A DNA stretch of 64,000 nt from Chloroflexota bacterium. GTDB lineage: Bacteria; Chloroflexota; Anaerolineae; Anaerolineales; Villigracilaceae. The notes beneath the pieces were generated by a model. That model did no database searches. It saw only the letters and a program-made list of their open reading frames with translations, and was not told where the DNA came from. The stretch spans positions 62,001-126,000 of the forward strand of contig JACAET010000028.1 in NCBI GenBank assembly GCA_013388685.1, given 5' to 3'. The stretch's first letter is position 1. The number at the start of each line of letters is the position of its first letter. Positions 40,924 through 49,815 of this stretch are shown piece after piece. Both the position numbers and the translations under genes were made by a program.

Positions 40924-41277
40924 CTATCCCGTCCCATACTTCTTCCGGTCTTCCCCGCACGGGCACAGCGCCCGCAGATAATGCCAGTTGAAGATGCCGT
41001 AGTCGTGACCGTCCTCCCAAACGATAGTCAGCGCGTAAGAGCCGACAGCAACCACGTTGGCAATGCGCGTGGCAGGCGAATCCCCCAGCCGCTTCTCGAA
41101 CACGTCTGCATCAGGTTCAGACTTCATGTTCTCGTGCCCGCCGCGGCACGAGGCGCACGGACACGCCGCCCTCAGCAGTTCAAACGGGTAGACGCTCACA
41201 TGTCCATCACTCCATGTGACTTGAAATTCCTTTGATTTCTTATGCACCGTAATACCGGTTGGTTTCTCGTTCATCAA
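40924..41277 (-). CDS. DUF971 family (gamma-butyrobetaine hydroxylase-like N-terminal domain) protein
   Basis: FQVTWSDGHVSVYPFELLRAACPCASCRGG ... IVWEDGHDYGIFNWHYLRALCPC. Confidence 0.85.
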   Translation of the reverse strand: MMNEKPTGITVHKKSKEFQVTWSDGHVSVYPFELLRAACPCASCRGGHENMKSEPDADVFEKRLGDSPATRIANVVAVGSYALTIVWEDGHDYGIFNWHYLRALCPCGEDRKKYGTG

Positions 41278-41297
41278 TACCTCTTCTTCATCGTCAT

Positions 41298-42473
41298 CTA
41301 ATCCTTATACGGATCGAACTCATGCTCGCCCGCCATTGCCACACCGATGGGCTTGAGGGTGTGCAAAATGCGGATGGTAGGCGCATGGAAGCCCAGCACC
41401 TCTGGCAGACGTTTGTAACAGTGCGGCGACTCGTCCGTGCCGGCGCCTCGCAACTCGACCCCCTGCTTGCGCACCCACTCCATCATCATCTCGCGCGAGA
41501 CCGCTCCCGGCGAAATGACCTTACCTGTGCGGCGGTTGATCTTGCCGCGCGCCGCGTTGCGGCTCATCACCCGTCCCGCCCCATGGACGGTGGAATACAG
41601 CGCGTGCTTCGACTCTTCTGACTCCACCCCCTCGAGAATCACCGAAATATCGCCCATCGAGCCGCCCACAAACCCTTTCTGACCGGGGAAGGCTGGCGTT
41701 GCTCCTTTGCGCACCACCCACAATTCCTCGCCGCCGTGTGTTTCGCGCCAGGCGTAATTGTGGTGATTATGGACTTCCTCCAAAATATGCGCCCCCAACA
41801 TGCGCGCCACCTCAGTGCACACCCAATCGCGCCCGGTATAGGCATACCGCCCCGCCAACTGCATACAGGCAAGATAATCTGCCCCCAGGCTCGACCGCAC
41901 CGGGATGACCAGCGGGTCCACATCCATACCGTCTTTTGCGCCGCCGGCATGCAGGAAAAACGTCGCCGTCTTATATCCCAGCCCGCGCGAGCCAAAGTGG
42001 ACGCCCACCCACACGCGCCCCTGCTCGTCCTCCAACAGGTCCACGTAATGATTGCCGGAACCAATGGTCCCCAGTTGGGCGCGCGCCATGTCTTTCAGGC
42101 TGCGCATCATCGGAAGCGTCCAGGCAGGGTCGTCGAAGAGTTCATGATCCACCCGCTGTTTGTTCTTCAAGCCGATGCCAAACGAGAGATTGCCCCAGAT
42201 GTCATCCATAATTTTGCGGATGTTGGCGCGTACCTCCGCAGCGGGAATGTCGAGACGCACCGCCTTGTTTCCGCAGGCGATATCGAATCCGACTCCCGAG
42301 GGGCTGATGCTGTCCTTATAAGCCACCACCCCGCCGATGGGAACGGCGTAGCCCTTGTGATGATCTGCCATCAGCGCGGCGGCATCGGCGGTGCGGACGC
42401 AGTTTTTGATTTGCGCCAGCGCGCTTTGGTCCACCGGCTCGCCCCAGACGGGAATGTTGTCAATCCATCTCAT
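41298..42473 (-). CDS. RtcB family RNA ligase
   Basis: GVGFDIACGNKAVR; LGTIGSGNHYVDLLEDEQGRVWVGVHFGSRGLGYK. Confidence 0.9.
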   Translation of the reverse strand: MRWIDNIPVWGEPVDQSALAQIKNCVRTADAAALMADHHKGYAVPIGGVVAYKDSISPSGVGFDIACGNKAVRLDIPAAEVRANIRKIMDDIWGNLSFGIGLKNKQRVDHELFDDPAWTLPMMRSLKDMARAQLGTIGSGNHYVDLLEDEQGRVWVGVHFGSRGLGYKTATFFLHAGGAKDGMDVDPLVIPVRSSLGADYLACMQLAGRYAYTGRDWVCTEVARMLGAHILEEVHNHHNYAWRETHGGEELWVVRKGATPAFPGQKGFVGGSMGDISVILEGVESEESKHALYSTVHGAGRVMSRNAARGKINRRTGKVISPGAVSREMMMEWVRKQGVELRGAGTDESPHCYKRLPEVLGFHAPTIRILHTLKPIGVAMAGEHEFDPYKD

Positions 42474-42629
42474 ATGATTCTTTTACCACAAATTGGGGTT
42501 CGGTGCAGGGACGTTACACCTGCCCTGGCGGGCGGTGCCAGGGGAGAACGCGTTCCCCACGCGCTTTTGTGCAGCAGACACCCTTTTGCGCAGCAGACGC
42601 TCTCTAGCGTCGGTTTGAGGGGCGTGCCA

Positions 42630-43100
42630 TCACGGTGCAGGGATGAAGGTCAAAAAATCTGCCGCCGCCCAGCCGGCACGCGCTTCATCGTAGGGCGCTG
42701 CGATATACCACCACACGTACCCATCCGCCTCGCGCGGACCGTCTTTCACGAGGAACACTTCCGAATCCAAGCCGAGGAAGACCGGCTCGCCGCTCAAGCC
42801 AGGAGCAGAGCGGATGCGCAAACCCTCGCCGCCGGTGCCGGTGATTTGGGCGTAGCCGCCCACGGTGAGTCCGGTCGGTGTGGGAGAGGGGGCAAAGGGG
42901 TCAAGGGTCGCTGTCGGCGTGACGTTGGGGGTGGCGGTTGAGGCGGGGATAATGGTCAGGTAGGCGGGAGCAAACCCCACGTCGGGGGATTGAGGCGAAT
43001 GGATCCATCCAATAGAAAGAAAGGTCACGAGAAGCAAAAGTCCTGCCAGCGACAATGCGCCGAGGATGACCCATTTGTTGAACAGTTGACGAACGTCCAT
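42630..43100 (-). CDS. Membrane-anchored SH3-like domain protein
   Basis: TM, T/P-rich linker, 'LRIRSAPGLSGEPVFLGLDSEVFLVKDGPREADGYVWWYI'. Confidence 0.8.
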   Translation of the reverse strand: MDVRQLFNKWVILGALSLAGLLLLVTFLSIGWIHSPQSPDVGFAPAYLTIIPASTATPNVTPTATLDPFAPSPTPTGLTVGGYAQITGTGGEGLRIRSAPGLSGEPVFLGLDSEVFLVKDGPREADGYVWWYIAAPYDEARAGWAAADFLTFIPAP

Positions 43101-43102
43101 GT

Positions 43103-44041
43103 TTACCTGTATTTCAAAAGTTCCATGCCGCACGGAGGCATGAGCATCCGCAGGGCGCGGGCGTGGATTGTGATTTCGGCGCTTTGGGCGGAGCCGCGCG
43201 GCTCGCCGTCGGTTTGAATCCAAAACGGCGTGTCGCTTTCGATGCGCAGGCGGTTGAACGTGATGCGGCGCACATCCGCAGCGCTGATGTGGCGCCCGCG
43301 CCACATCTTGTACGCATGACGCAAAGCGTCGCCTAAACTGTTCCCGCTGAAGAGCCAAATATCGAGCAAACCGTCGTCGAGGTAGGCATCGGGCGAGAGT
43401 TCTGCCAAACCGCCCAGGTAGTGGCGGATGTTGGTGGCAACCGCCACAATGTAATGCCCCTCCACTTCAGCGCCGTCTGCCCACAGGCGCAATTGCACGC
43501 CGTTCCACTGCGCCGCCTGCCAGATGGTCTTTGCGGCATATTCGGGCAGGGTGAAGAACTTTTCGAGGCGGACGCGCGGTTCGAGGTTGTGAACGGTCAG
43601 CGCGTCCAACCCAATGCCCGCCCACATCATGAACGAATACTGGTTGCATGTGCCGACGTCAATCGAGCAGATGGGGGCATTGGCAAGCAGGGCGGCGTTT
43701 TTTCGCAGCGCCCACGGACGAGTCCACGCAAAGGGGCGCAGACCCAGTTCGATGCTCCACACGTTTGCGGTGCCAGCCGGCAGGACTCCCAGCGCGGTCT
43801 GTGAGCCGATCAAACCGTTGACGACGTTGCCAATCGTGCCATCGCCGCCGACGGCAAAGACCGCCTCCTTCTTCTCCGCCGAAGCCTGCTTCGCCAACTC
43901 GATGGTGTGTGCGCCGCTGCGGGTTTCCGCCGCACCCACCCGCCAGCCGGCGGCTTCCAGCTCCCGCACCGCCGATTTGATGAACGGCTTGACGTTGAAA
44001 CGTCCTGCCGCAGGGTTATAGATGATGACTGCGTTTCGCAT
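43103..44041 (-). CDS. Diacylglycerol/lipid kinase family protein
   Basis: AVIIYNPAAGR ... AVGGDGTIGNVVNGL ... LGVLPAGTANVWS. Confidence 0.93.
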   Translation of the reverse strand: MRNAVIIYNPAAGRFNVKPFIKSAVRELEAAGWRVGAAETRSGAHTIELAKQASAEKKEAVFAVGGDGTIGNVVNGLIGSQTALGVLPAGTANVWSIELGLRPFAWTRPWALRKNAALLANAPICSIDVGTCNQYSFMMWAGIGLDALTVHNLEPRVRLEKFFTLPEYAAKTIWQAAQWNGVQLRLWADGAEVEGHYIVAVATNIRHYLGGLAELSPDAYLDDGLLDIWLFSGNSLGDALRHAYKMWRGRHISAADVRRITFNRLRIESDTPFWIQTDGEPRGSAQSAEITIHARALRMLMPPCGMELLKYR

Positions 44042-44114
44042 GTGAGGGATTATAACCGCCTCCCATCCTGCGCCGCCCGCACAATAAAATGCAAATCGGC
44101 AAAATGATGACTCC

Positions 44115-44228
44115 ACTGCAAAAACCCTGAAGATTCACCACGAAGACACGGAGTCACAGGGTTTCCCTTTCATTAATGATTCTCCGTATCTCCGTGACTC
44201 AGTGGTTCGATTTTCACCTTTTTGCAGT
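44115..44228. repeat. MITE-like 114-bp element with 10-bp terminal inverted repeats
   Basis: ACTGCAAAAA ... TTTTTGCAGT with inner inverted segments accacgaagacacggagtcac / gtatctccgtgactcagtggt. Confidence 0.65.
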
Positions 44229-44252
44229 AGGCTCAATGATATAATTTTTTAC

Positions 44253-44462
44253 ATGGATGACCGCCAACCCGCTCGCATCAACCGAGGTACCTTCCTCATA
44301 TTTTCTTCCTTTGAAGAAGCCGACAGGGAAGAAAAGGCGTACTGGCTTTCTCAAAGCCCCTACGAACGCCTTCAACATGTCGAACTTCTGCGGAGAATCA
44401 ACTATGGCGCCAACGCTACCGCCCGACTTCAAAGAGTTCTTGAAATTACTGAAAGAACATGA
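44253..44462 (+). CDS. Small protein, partner of the downstream nucleotidyltransferase (antitoxin-like)
   Basis: 69 aa; FEEADREEKAYWLSQSPYERLQHVELLRRINYGANATARLQRVLEITERT resembles small proteins recalled next to such nucleotidyltransferases. Confidence 0.75.
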   Translation: MDDRQPARINRGTFLIFSSFEEADREEKAYWLSQSPYERLQHVELLRRINYGANATARLQRVLEITERT

Positions 44463-44848
44463 CGTCCGTTATCTCTTAATCGGGGCTATGCGGTCGGTTA
44501 TCACGGATACGCCCGAGCCACCGAGGATATGGATATTTGGGTTGCCGTTCATCCGCAAAACGCGCAAAAACTCATCGCCGCCCTGAAAGACTTTGGCTTC
44601 GACGACCCCGCCCTGACCCCCGAATTATTCCTCCAAAAACCGAAAGTCGTTCGCATGGGGCTTCCGCCCATGCGGCTGGAAATCGTCACAGCCATCTCGG
44701 GCGTCGAATTCGATGAATGCTATCAGGCGCGAGTCGTTGATTATCTGGACGGGGTGGAAGTCAACTTGATCGATCTGGAGAATCTCAAAAAGAACAAGCA
44801 GGCAAGCGGAAGAGCAAAAGACATTGCCGCATCGAAAGACTGCCCTGA
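44404..44848 (+). pseudogene. Nucleotidyltransferase disrupted by two 1-bp deletions
   Basis: Frame 1 PPDFKEFLKLLKEHDVRYLLIG; frame 2 from 44486 DMDIWVAVHPQNAQKLIAALKDFGFDDPALTPELFLQKPKVVRMG...NKQASGRAKDIA; frame 3 restores IERLP-stop at 44846-44848. Confidence 0.8.
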
Positions 44849-44889
44849 AGCATCGCTCATTCCCCCTCGATGATATAATCCTCCCCATC

Positions 44890-45966
44890 ATGGAAGAAGG
44901 CGCAGTCCTCAACAACCGCTACCAACTGCTCGAGCGCATCGGCACCGGCGGCATGGCAGACGTATTCCGTGCCCGCGACCTGATGCTCGAACGCACCGTC
45001 GCCATCAAAATCCTGCACGAACACTACTCCAACGAACATGGCTTCCAGGAACGCTTCAAGCAGGAAGCGCGCGCCGCGGCGAACCTCTCGCACCCCAACA
45101 TCGTCACCGTCCACGACTTCGGCTTCGACAACGACCAGCTCTACATCGTCATGGAGCACATCCCCGGCAAGGACCTCAAAACCGTCCTGCGCCAGCGCGG
45201 GCGTTATGCAGTAGATGAAGCCATTCCCCTCATCGTCCAGGCTTGCGCCGGCATCGGCTACGCCCACCGCGCCGGGCTCGTCCACTGCGACGTGAAACCT
45301 CACAACATGATCGTCACCCCCGACGGACGTCTTAAAGTCACCGACTTCGGCATCGCCCGCGCCCTCTCCACCATCATGCCCGACGAACGCGCCGATGTGG
45401 TCTGGGGTTCCCCGCAATACTTCTCGCCGGAGCAAGCCGCCGGCGAAGCCCCCTCGCCCGCCTCCGACGTGTATTCCCTCGGCATCGTCCTTTACGAAAT
45501 GATCACCGGCGCGCTGCCCTTCAACGCCCCCACCAGCCAGGAACTCGCCCGCTTGCATCTCGAACATTACCCCATCCCCCCGCGCGAATACATCCCCGAC
45601 ATCCCCCCCGCCCTCGAAGAAATCATTCTCAAAGTCCTTTCCAAGGAACCCTCCGCCCGCTACCGCACTGCCGATCAACTCGGACGCGTCCTCCTGCGCT
45701 TCGGCACCCAGCGCGAAACCCCGCCCGTCCCGGCGCTCAGCCTGACGCCCGAGGCTGTCTCCACCTACAAAGAGCCTGTCTCCCAGCCCCCGCCTGCTCC
45801 CGGCAACGCCAAACCCTCCATCAACCTGCCCGAAATCGAAATCCCCGAAGTGTACATCCCCGAAATTGACTGGGCGACCATCGGTCTGAGCCTGCTGGCG
45901 CTCATCGCTGTGCTCGGCTTGATTCCCTTCTGGATTTGGATCTTCATCCTCTACAACCCCCGCTGA
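44890..45966 (+). CDS. Membrane Ser/Thr protein kinase, PknB-like, with HCD in place of HRD
   Basis: YQLLERIGTGGMADVFRARD, VAIKIL, LVHCDVKPHNMIV, VTDFGIARA, C-terminal TM. Confidence 0.92.
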   Translation: MEEGAVLNNRYQLLERIGTGGMADVFRARDLMLERTVAIKILHEHYSNEHGFQERFKQEARAAANLSHPNIVTVHDFGFDNDQLYIVMEHIPGKDLKTVLRQRGRYAVDEAIPLIVQACAGIGYAHRAGLVHCDVKPHNMIVTPDGRLKVTDFGIARALSTIMPDERADVVWGSPQYFSPEQAAGEAPSPASDVYSLGIVLYEMITGALPFNAPTSQELARLHLEHYPIPPREYIPDIPPALEEIILKVLSKEPSARYRTADQLGRVLLRFGTQRETPPVPALSLTPEAVSTYKEPVSQPPPAPGNAKPSINLPEIEIPEVYIPEIDWATIGLSLLALIAVLGLIPFWIWIFILYNPR

Positions 45967-45981
45967 CCTCCCGTTTCTTTC

Positions 45982-46647
45982 ATGACCTCCGCCATTATCG
46001 CCCCCTCCATCCTCTCCGCCGACTTTGCAAAACTCGGCGAAGAGATTCACGCCTGCGAAAGCGGCGGCGCAGATTGGATTCACATTGACGTGATGGACGG
46101 GCACTTCGTCCCCAACATCACCATGGGACCGTTCATCGTCGAGACCTGCAAGCGCATCACCCGCCTCCCGCTCGACGTTCACCTGATGATCGAACAGCCG
46201 GAACGTCACCTCGATGCGTTTGCCAACGCCGGCGCCACCACCCTCACCGTTCATGTGGAAACCTGCCCGCACCTGCACCGTACCCTGCAACAGATCAAAT
46301 CGCTGGGCTGCAAAGCCGGCGTGGTATTGAACCCGGGCACCCCGCTTGGGTCGCTGGAAGCGGTTTTGGGTGAAGCAGATTTGGTGTTGGTGATGAGCGT
46401 CAACCCGGGGTTTTCGGGGCAGGCATTCATCCCACAGTCTGTAGCGCGGGTGGCAGAAATCCGCCGCCGGCTGGATGCCATCGGCTCCTCCGCCTGGCTG
46501 GAGGTGGACGGCGGCGTCACCGCAGAGAACGCCGGTCGGTTACGGAAAGCCGGCGCAACCGCCTTCGTGGCGGCAACCGCCGTTTTCAAATACCCGCAGG
46601 GGATAGCGGAGGGAATCAGAGCCTTGCGGAACGCAATAAACAAGTAA
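45982..46647 (+). CDS. rpe: Ribulose-phosphate 3-epimerase
   Basis: IIAPSILSADFAKLGEEI ... WIHIDVMDGHFVPNITMGPFIV. Confidence 0.95.
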   Translation: MTSAIIAPSILSADFAKLGEEIHACESGGADWIHIDVMDGHFVPNITMGPFIVETCKRITRLPLDVHLMIEQPERHLDAFANAGATTLTVHVETCPHLHRTLQQIKSLGCKAGVVLNPGTPLGSLEAVLGEADLVLVMSVNPGFSGQAFIPQSVARVAEIRRRLDAIGSSAWLEVDGGVTAENAGRLRKAGATAFVAATAVFKYPQGIAEGIRALRNAINK

Positions 46648-46674
46648 TTAGGATGGCGGGCAGTTAAATAAAAA

Positions 46675-46692
46675 TCACGGCATACGCCGTGA
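46675..46692 (-). terminator. Terminator of rpmB on minus strand
   Basis: tcacggc/gccgtga stem; minus strand followed by tttttattt. Confidence 0.75.
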
Positions 46693-46714
46693 CTCTTGGT
46701 GGGACGTGAAATCC

Positions 46715-46900
46715 TTACGCGACGGATTTCGCCATCGCCTTGATGCACTTGGCGCAGAGCAGTTTATGCATCTTGCGCCCCTTTTCGACCACCAGTGTCT
46801 TTTGCAGGTTCGGTTTGAACGTGCGGTTGGTGGCGCGTTGGGAAAAGGAGCGATAGTGCCCAAAGGTGGTGGTCTTTCCGCAATTTGCGCATTTAGCCAT
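46715..46900 (-). CDS. rpmB: 50S ribosomal protein L28
   Basis: MAKCANCGKTTTFGHYRSFSQRATNRTFKPNLQKTLV; start shortened from ORF track. Confidence 0.92.
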   Translation of the reverse strand: MAKCANCGKTTTFGHYRSFSQRATNRTFKPNLQKTLVVEKGRKMHKLLCAKCIKAMAKSVA

Positions 46901-46962
46901 TGTGATAACTTCCTTTCTTGCTATAATTCCGGTACGATCGTCTCGCCCAAAGGCACGACATT

Positions 46963-46992
46963 TTATCACGTGACCTTTTGGCAGGCAAGATG
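46963..46992 (-). promoter_or_regulatory. Sigma70-type promoter for rpmB
   Basis: Minus strand TTGCCT-N17-TAAAAT (approximate coordinates). Confidence 0.5.
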
Positions 46993-47073
46993 TTAAAATA
47001 GAACAAGGACTGTCTGCGCGGGCGAAACCGCCTGCCAAAAGGACCGCAGTGAAAGCAACTTGAAGAGGAAACC

Positions 47074-47430
47074 ATGGGCGAAGAAACGACAACTCTGGGC
47101 GGGATTCACGTCTCCCCGCATGCCGTGGCGACCATTGCCTATCATGCCGTGCTCGAATCGTACGGGGTGGTGGGTCTGGCGCCGATGAACCTGGCGGATG
47201 GCATCGTCAAATCCATCACGCGCGAGCCGTCCAAGGGCGTCAAAGTGGAATACGACAGCGAGGATATCAACATCGAAGTGCATATCATCGTCGAGTATGG
47301 GACGCGCATCAACAGCGTGGCGGAAAGCGTAAAGAACACCGTGCGCTATCATGTGGAAAAGGCGCTGGGGCTCAAGGTAAACCGCGTGGATGTGCACGTG
47401 GCGGGATTGCGAATCAGCAACAACGATTAG
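47074..47430 (+). CDS. Asp23/Gls24 family envelope stress protein
   Basis: GGIHVSPHAVATIAYHAVLESYGVVGLAP ... VNRVDVHVAGLRI. Confidence 0.9.
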   Translation: MGEETTTLGGIHVSPHAVATIAYHAVLESYGVVGLAPMNLADGIVKSITREPSKGVKVEYDSEDINIEVHIIVEYGTRINSVAESVKNTVRYHVEKALGLKVNRVDVHVAGLRISNND

Positions 47431-47445
47431 GAGCCGAGAAAACAG

Positions 47446-49113
47446 ATGGCAGTAGATCCCGCACGCGTGGAAAAACTCCGCAAGGTAAGAATTGACGGTC
47501 AATCGCTGAAACGGCTGGTGGAGGCAGGCATGCTCTGGCTGCGCACCAACCAGCAGATTGTAAACTCACTCAACGTGTTTCCCGTCCCCGACGGGGATAC
47601 CGGCACCAACATGCTCCTCACGCTGACTTCGGCGTACAACGAGATCAAAGATTCGGGCGAGAAGCATTTTGGGAAGATGGCAGGCATGGTCGCCAAAGGC
47701 GCGCTGATGGGCGCGCGCGGCAACTCAGGCGTCATCCTTTCGCAGTTGTGGCGCGGCTTTGCGCGCGGCGTGCAGGATCATGAGACGCTCGACGCCGAGA
47801 CGATGGTGAAGGCGTTTGCCGAAGCGCGCGATACCGCCTATAAAGGCGTGGTCAAGCCGGTGGAGGGGACGATTTTAACCGTCGCCAAGGGAGCGGCGGC
47901 GGGAGCGGAAGCAGGTTTCAGGTCCAGTAAAGACGCGATCGGTATTCTGGAAGATGTCGTGCAGGCGGCTGATGAAACCGTCGCCCAAACGCCGGAGTTG
48001 CTCCCCATCCTGAAACAGGCAGGCGTGGTGGATTCGGGCGGCAAGGGGCTGTTTTTCATCCTGGAGGGGATGCTCAGGCACGTCTATGGAGAACCGCTGG
48101 ATACGCCACTGGCAAGCGTTCAGCCGCTTTCGGCGATGAAACTGGAAAGCGCCTTGCAGGAAGTGGAAGAAGGACAGGATTACGAAGTGGTGGTGGATTT
48201 CTTCCCGAATGAGCGCTTCGAACTGCAATCGTTCTACCGCCGGCTGGAGGAGATGGGCACGTCCATTCAAGTGGGCGAAGGTGAGGGGATGTATCGCATG
48301 CACATTCACGTGCCGCTGGAGAAGCGTTACGAGCCGATTGATTACATCATGGGCATCGGCACGATCACCAAAGTGGCAATGGAAAACCTGCTGGCGCAAA
48401 TGGACGACATCCAAAAGAGCAAGCAGCAGACCGTCAATTTTTCGGCGGTGGAGCCCGGGCAGATTGCGGTGGTGGTCGTTTCACCGGGCAACGGCCTGAG
48501 CCGTATCTTTGCCAGCCTGGGTGCGGCGGCGGTGGTGGCAGGCGGACAGACGATGAACCCCTCCACGCAGGACATTCTCGCCGCCTTCGAAAACCTGCCC
48601 ACCGACAAGGTCATCATTCTGCCGAACAACAAGAACATTATCATGGCGGCAACTCAGGCAAAGGAAGTGACGGTGAAGCAGGTGGCGGTGGTGCCGAGCA
48701 AGACCGTCCCGCAGGGACTCGCCGCCATGCTCTCGCTTCAACCCGACGGGGAGGTGGAGGCGGTTGCCGAAAAGATGACCAAAGCCCTGAGCATGGTCAA
48801 GAGCGGCGAAATCACTGTCGCCGTGCGAAATGTGGAAATTGACGGCGTGAATGTGAAGGAAGGGCAGGTCATTGCCCTGCTGGATGGGAAGTTGGTGGCT
48901 GCGGCTGAAACCGTGGAAGAAGGCGTGCTCAACCTGCTCGAAAAGGCGCAGGCAGGCGAGCATGAACTCATCACGCTGTTCTACGGTCAGGATATGCCGC
49001 ACGCTGAGGCAAACCGAATCGCCGATGTGGTGCGTGAACAATATGCCTCCGTGGAAGTGGAAGTGCAGGAAGGCGGACAGCCCCATTATCAATTTATCGT
49101 TTCTGTGGAGTAA
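47446..49113 (+). CDS. DAK2 domain fatty acid kinase-like protein (YloV/FakA)
   Basis: LNVFPVPDGDTGTNMLLTL ... MGARGNSGVILSQLWRGFA. Confidence 0.92.
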   Translation: MAVDPARVEKLRKVRIDGQSLKRLVEAGMLWLRTNQQIVNSLNVFPVPDGDTGTNMLLTLTSAYNEIKDSGEKHFGKMAGMVAKGALMGARGNSGVILSQLWRGFARGVQDHETLDAETMVKAFAEARDTAYKGVVKPVEGTILTVAKGAAAGAEAGFRSSKDAIGILEDVVQAADETVAQTPELLPILKQAGVVDSGGKGLFFILEGMLRHVYGEPLDTPLASVQPLSAMKLESALQEVEEGQDYEVVVDFFPNERFELQSFYRRLEEMGTSIQVGEGEGMYRMHIHVPLEKRYEPIDYIMGIGTITKVAMENLLAQMDDIQKSKQQTVNFSAVEPGQIAVVVVSPGNGLSRIFASLGAAAVVAGGQTMNPSTQDILAAFENLPTDKVIILPNNKNIIMAATQAKEVTVKQVAVVPSKTVPQGLAAMLSLQPDGEVEAVAEKMTKALSMVKSGEITVAVRNVEIDGVNVKEGQVIALLDGKLVAAAETVEEGVLNLLEKAQAGEHELITLFYGQDMPHAEANRIADVVREQYASVEVEVQEGGQPHYQFIVSVE

Positions 49114-49151
49114 GAGCAGCCCGTCACAGCTTCTGTACGGCTGGGCACAGG

Positions 49152-49192
49152 AAAACAGCGCAAGTGATCATTGACCACACCGCTGTTTTTTG
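49152..49192. terminator. Bidirectional terminator between convergent genes
   Basis: aaaacagcg/cgctgtttt 9-bp stem plus T run. Confidence 0.75.
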
Positions 49193-49218
49193 TTTCGTGC
49201 AACAAAACCGATCTGTTT

Positions 49219-49806
49219 TTACCGGGTTGCTCCGATATCCGTATCCCAATCGGCGGGTCTTCTTGTAATGCCGCCGCGCCCGATCATTTCCCCCTCGTAC
49301 CGACCATAACATTCGATGATTTCGAACAGAATCCTGTCGGACGCCTCGACGTATTGACGGATGCCGGAGAATATCTCTTCGAGGGTCTTTGCCGTCAGAC
49401 CATGCTTGAGGTTGATCAGCCATTTCCCTTTCCAGGAGGGGGCGGATCGTTCGATCCGGCGGTTCAGCCTTCTCCTCGGCATTAAAGCCAGGTCCACGAT
49501 CGAAAAGAAACTGTACAATCCCCGCAGATTATCCCTGATGACTACGCCGCTCCTTGGCGCATAAGCCAGGCATTTTCGCACGGTCAGGTCGTCCAAAATG
49601 AACAGGTCCGGCTCGTCAATGTACCGGGGCCAGTTCTTCATATTGTAGGCTTGCCTTTTTTCCTTGACCTCGAGATGGAAATAGGGACTGCCATTGAGCA
49701 GGATCGTAAAATCGGGATGCCTGAAAGAATCGGATTTGTCTAGGAACGAAACGCCTTTATCCGCAAGGCACTGTTTCACTTCTTGCTCGAAAGATGGTTT
49801 GGTCAT
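49219..49806 (-). CDS. Uncharacterised protein with PD-(D/E)xK nuclease-like motif
   Basis: HPDFTILLNGSPYFHLEVKEKRQ: PD...ExK arrangement. Confidence 0.6.
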   Translation of the reverse strand: MTKPSFEQEVKQCLADKGVSFLDKSDSFRHPDFTILLNGSPYFHLEVKEKRQAYNMKNWPRYIDEPDLFILDDLTVRKCLAYAPRSGVVIRDNLRGLYSFFSIVDLALMPRRRLNRRIERSAPSWKGKWLINLKHGLTAKTLEEIFSGIRQYVEASDRILFEIIECYGRYEGEMIGRGGITRRPADWDTDIGATR

Positions 49807-49815
49807 CCTGACTTC

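Noticed and set aside
44857-46290. 477-aa minus-strand Gly/Val-rich ORF
   Set aside because: Antisense to the kinase and rpe; no recognisable domain.
46966-46977. TCACGTGA palindrome between divergent rpmB and asp23 promoters
   Set aside because: Eight-base palindrome overlapping promoter elements; too short to claim an operator without other copies.
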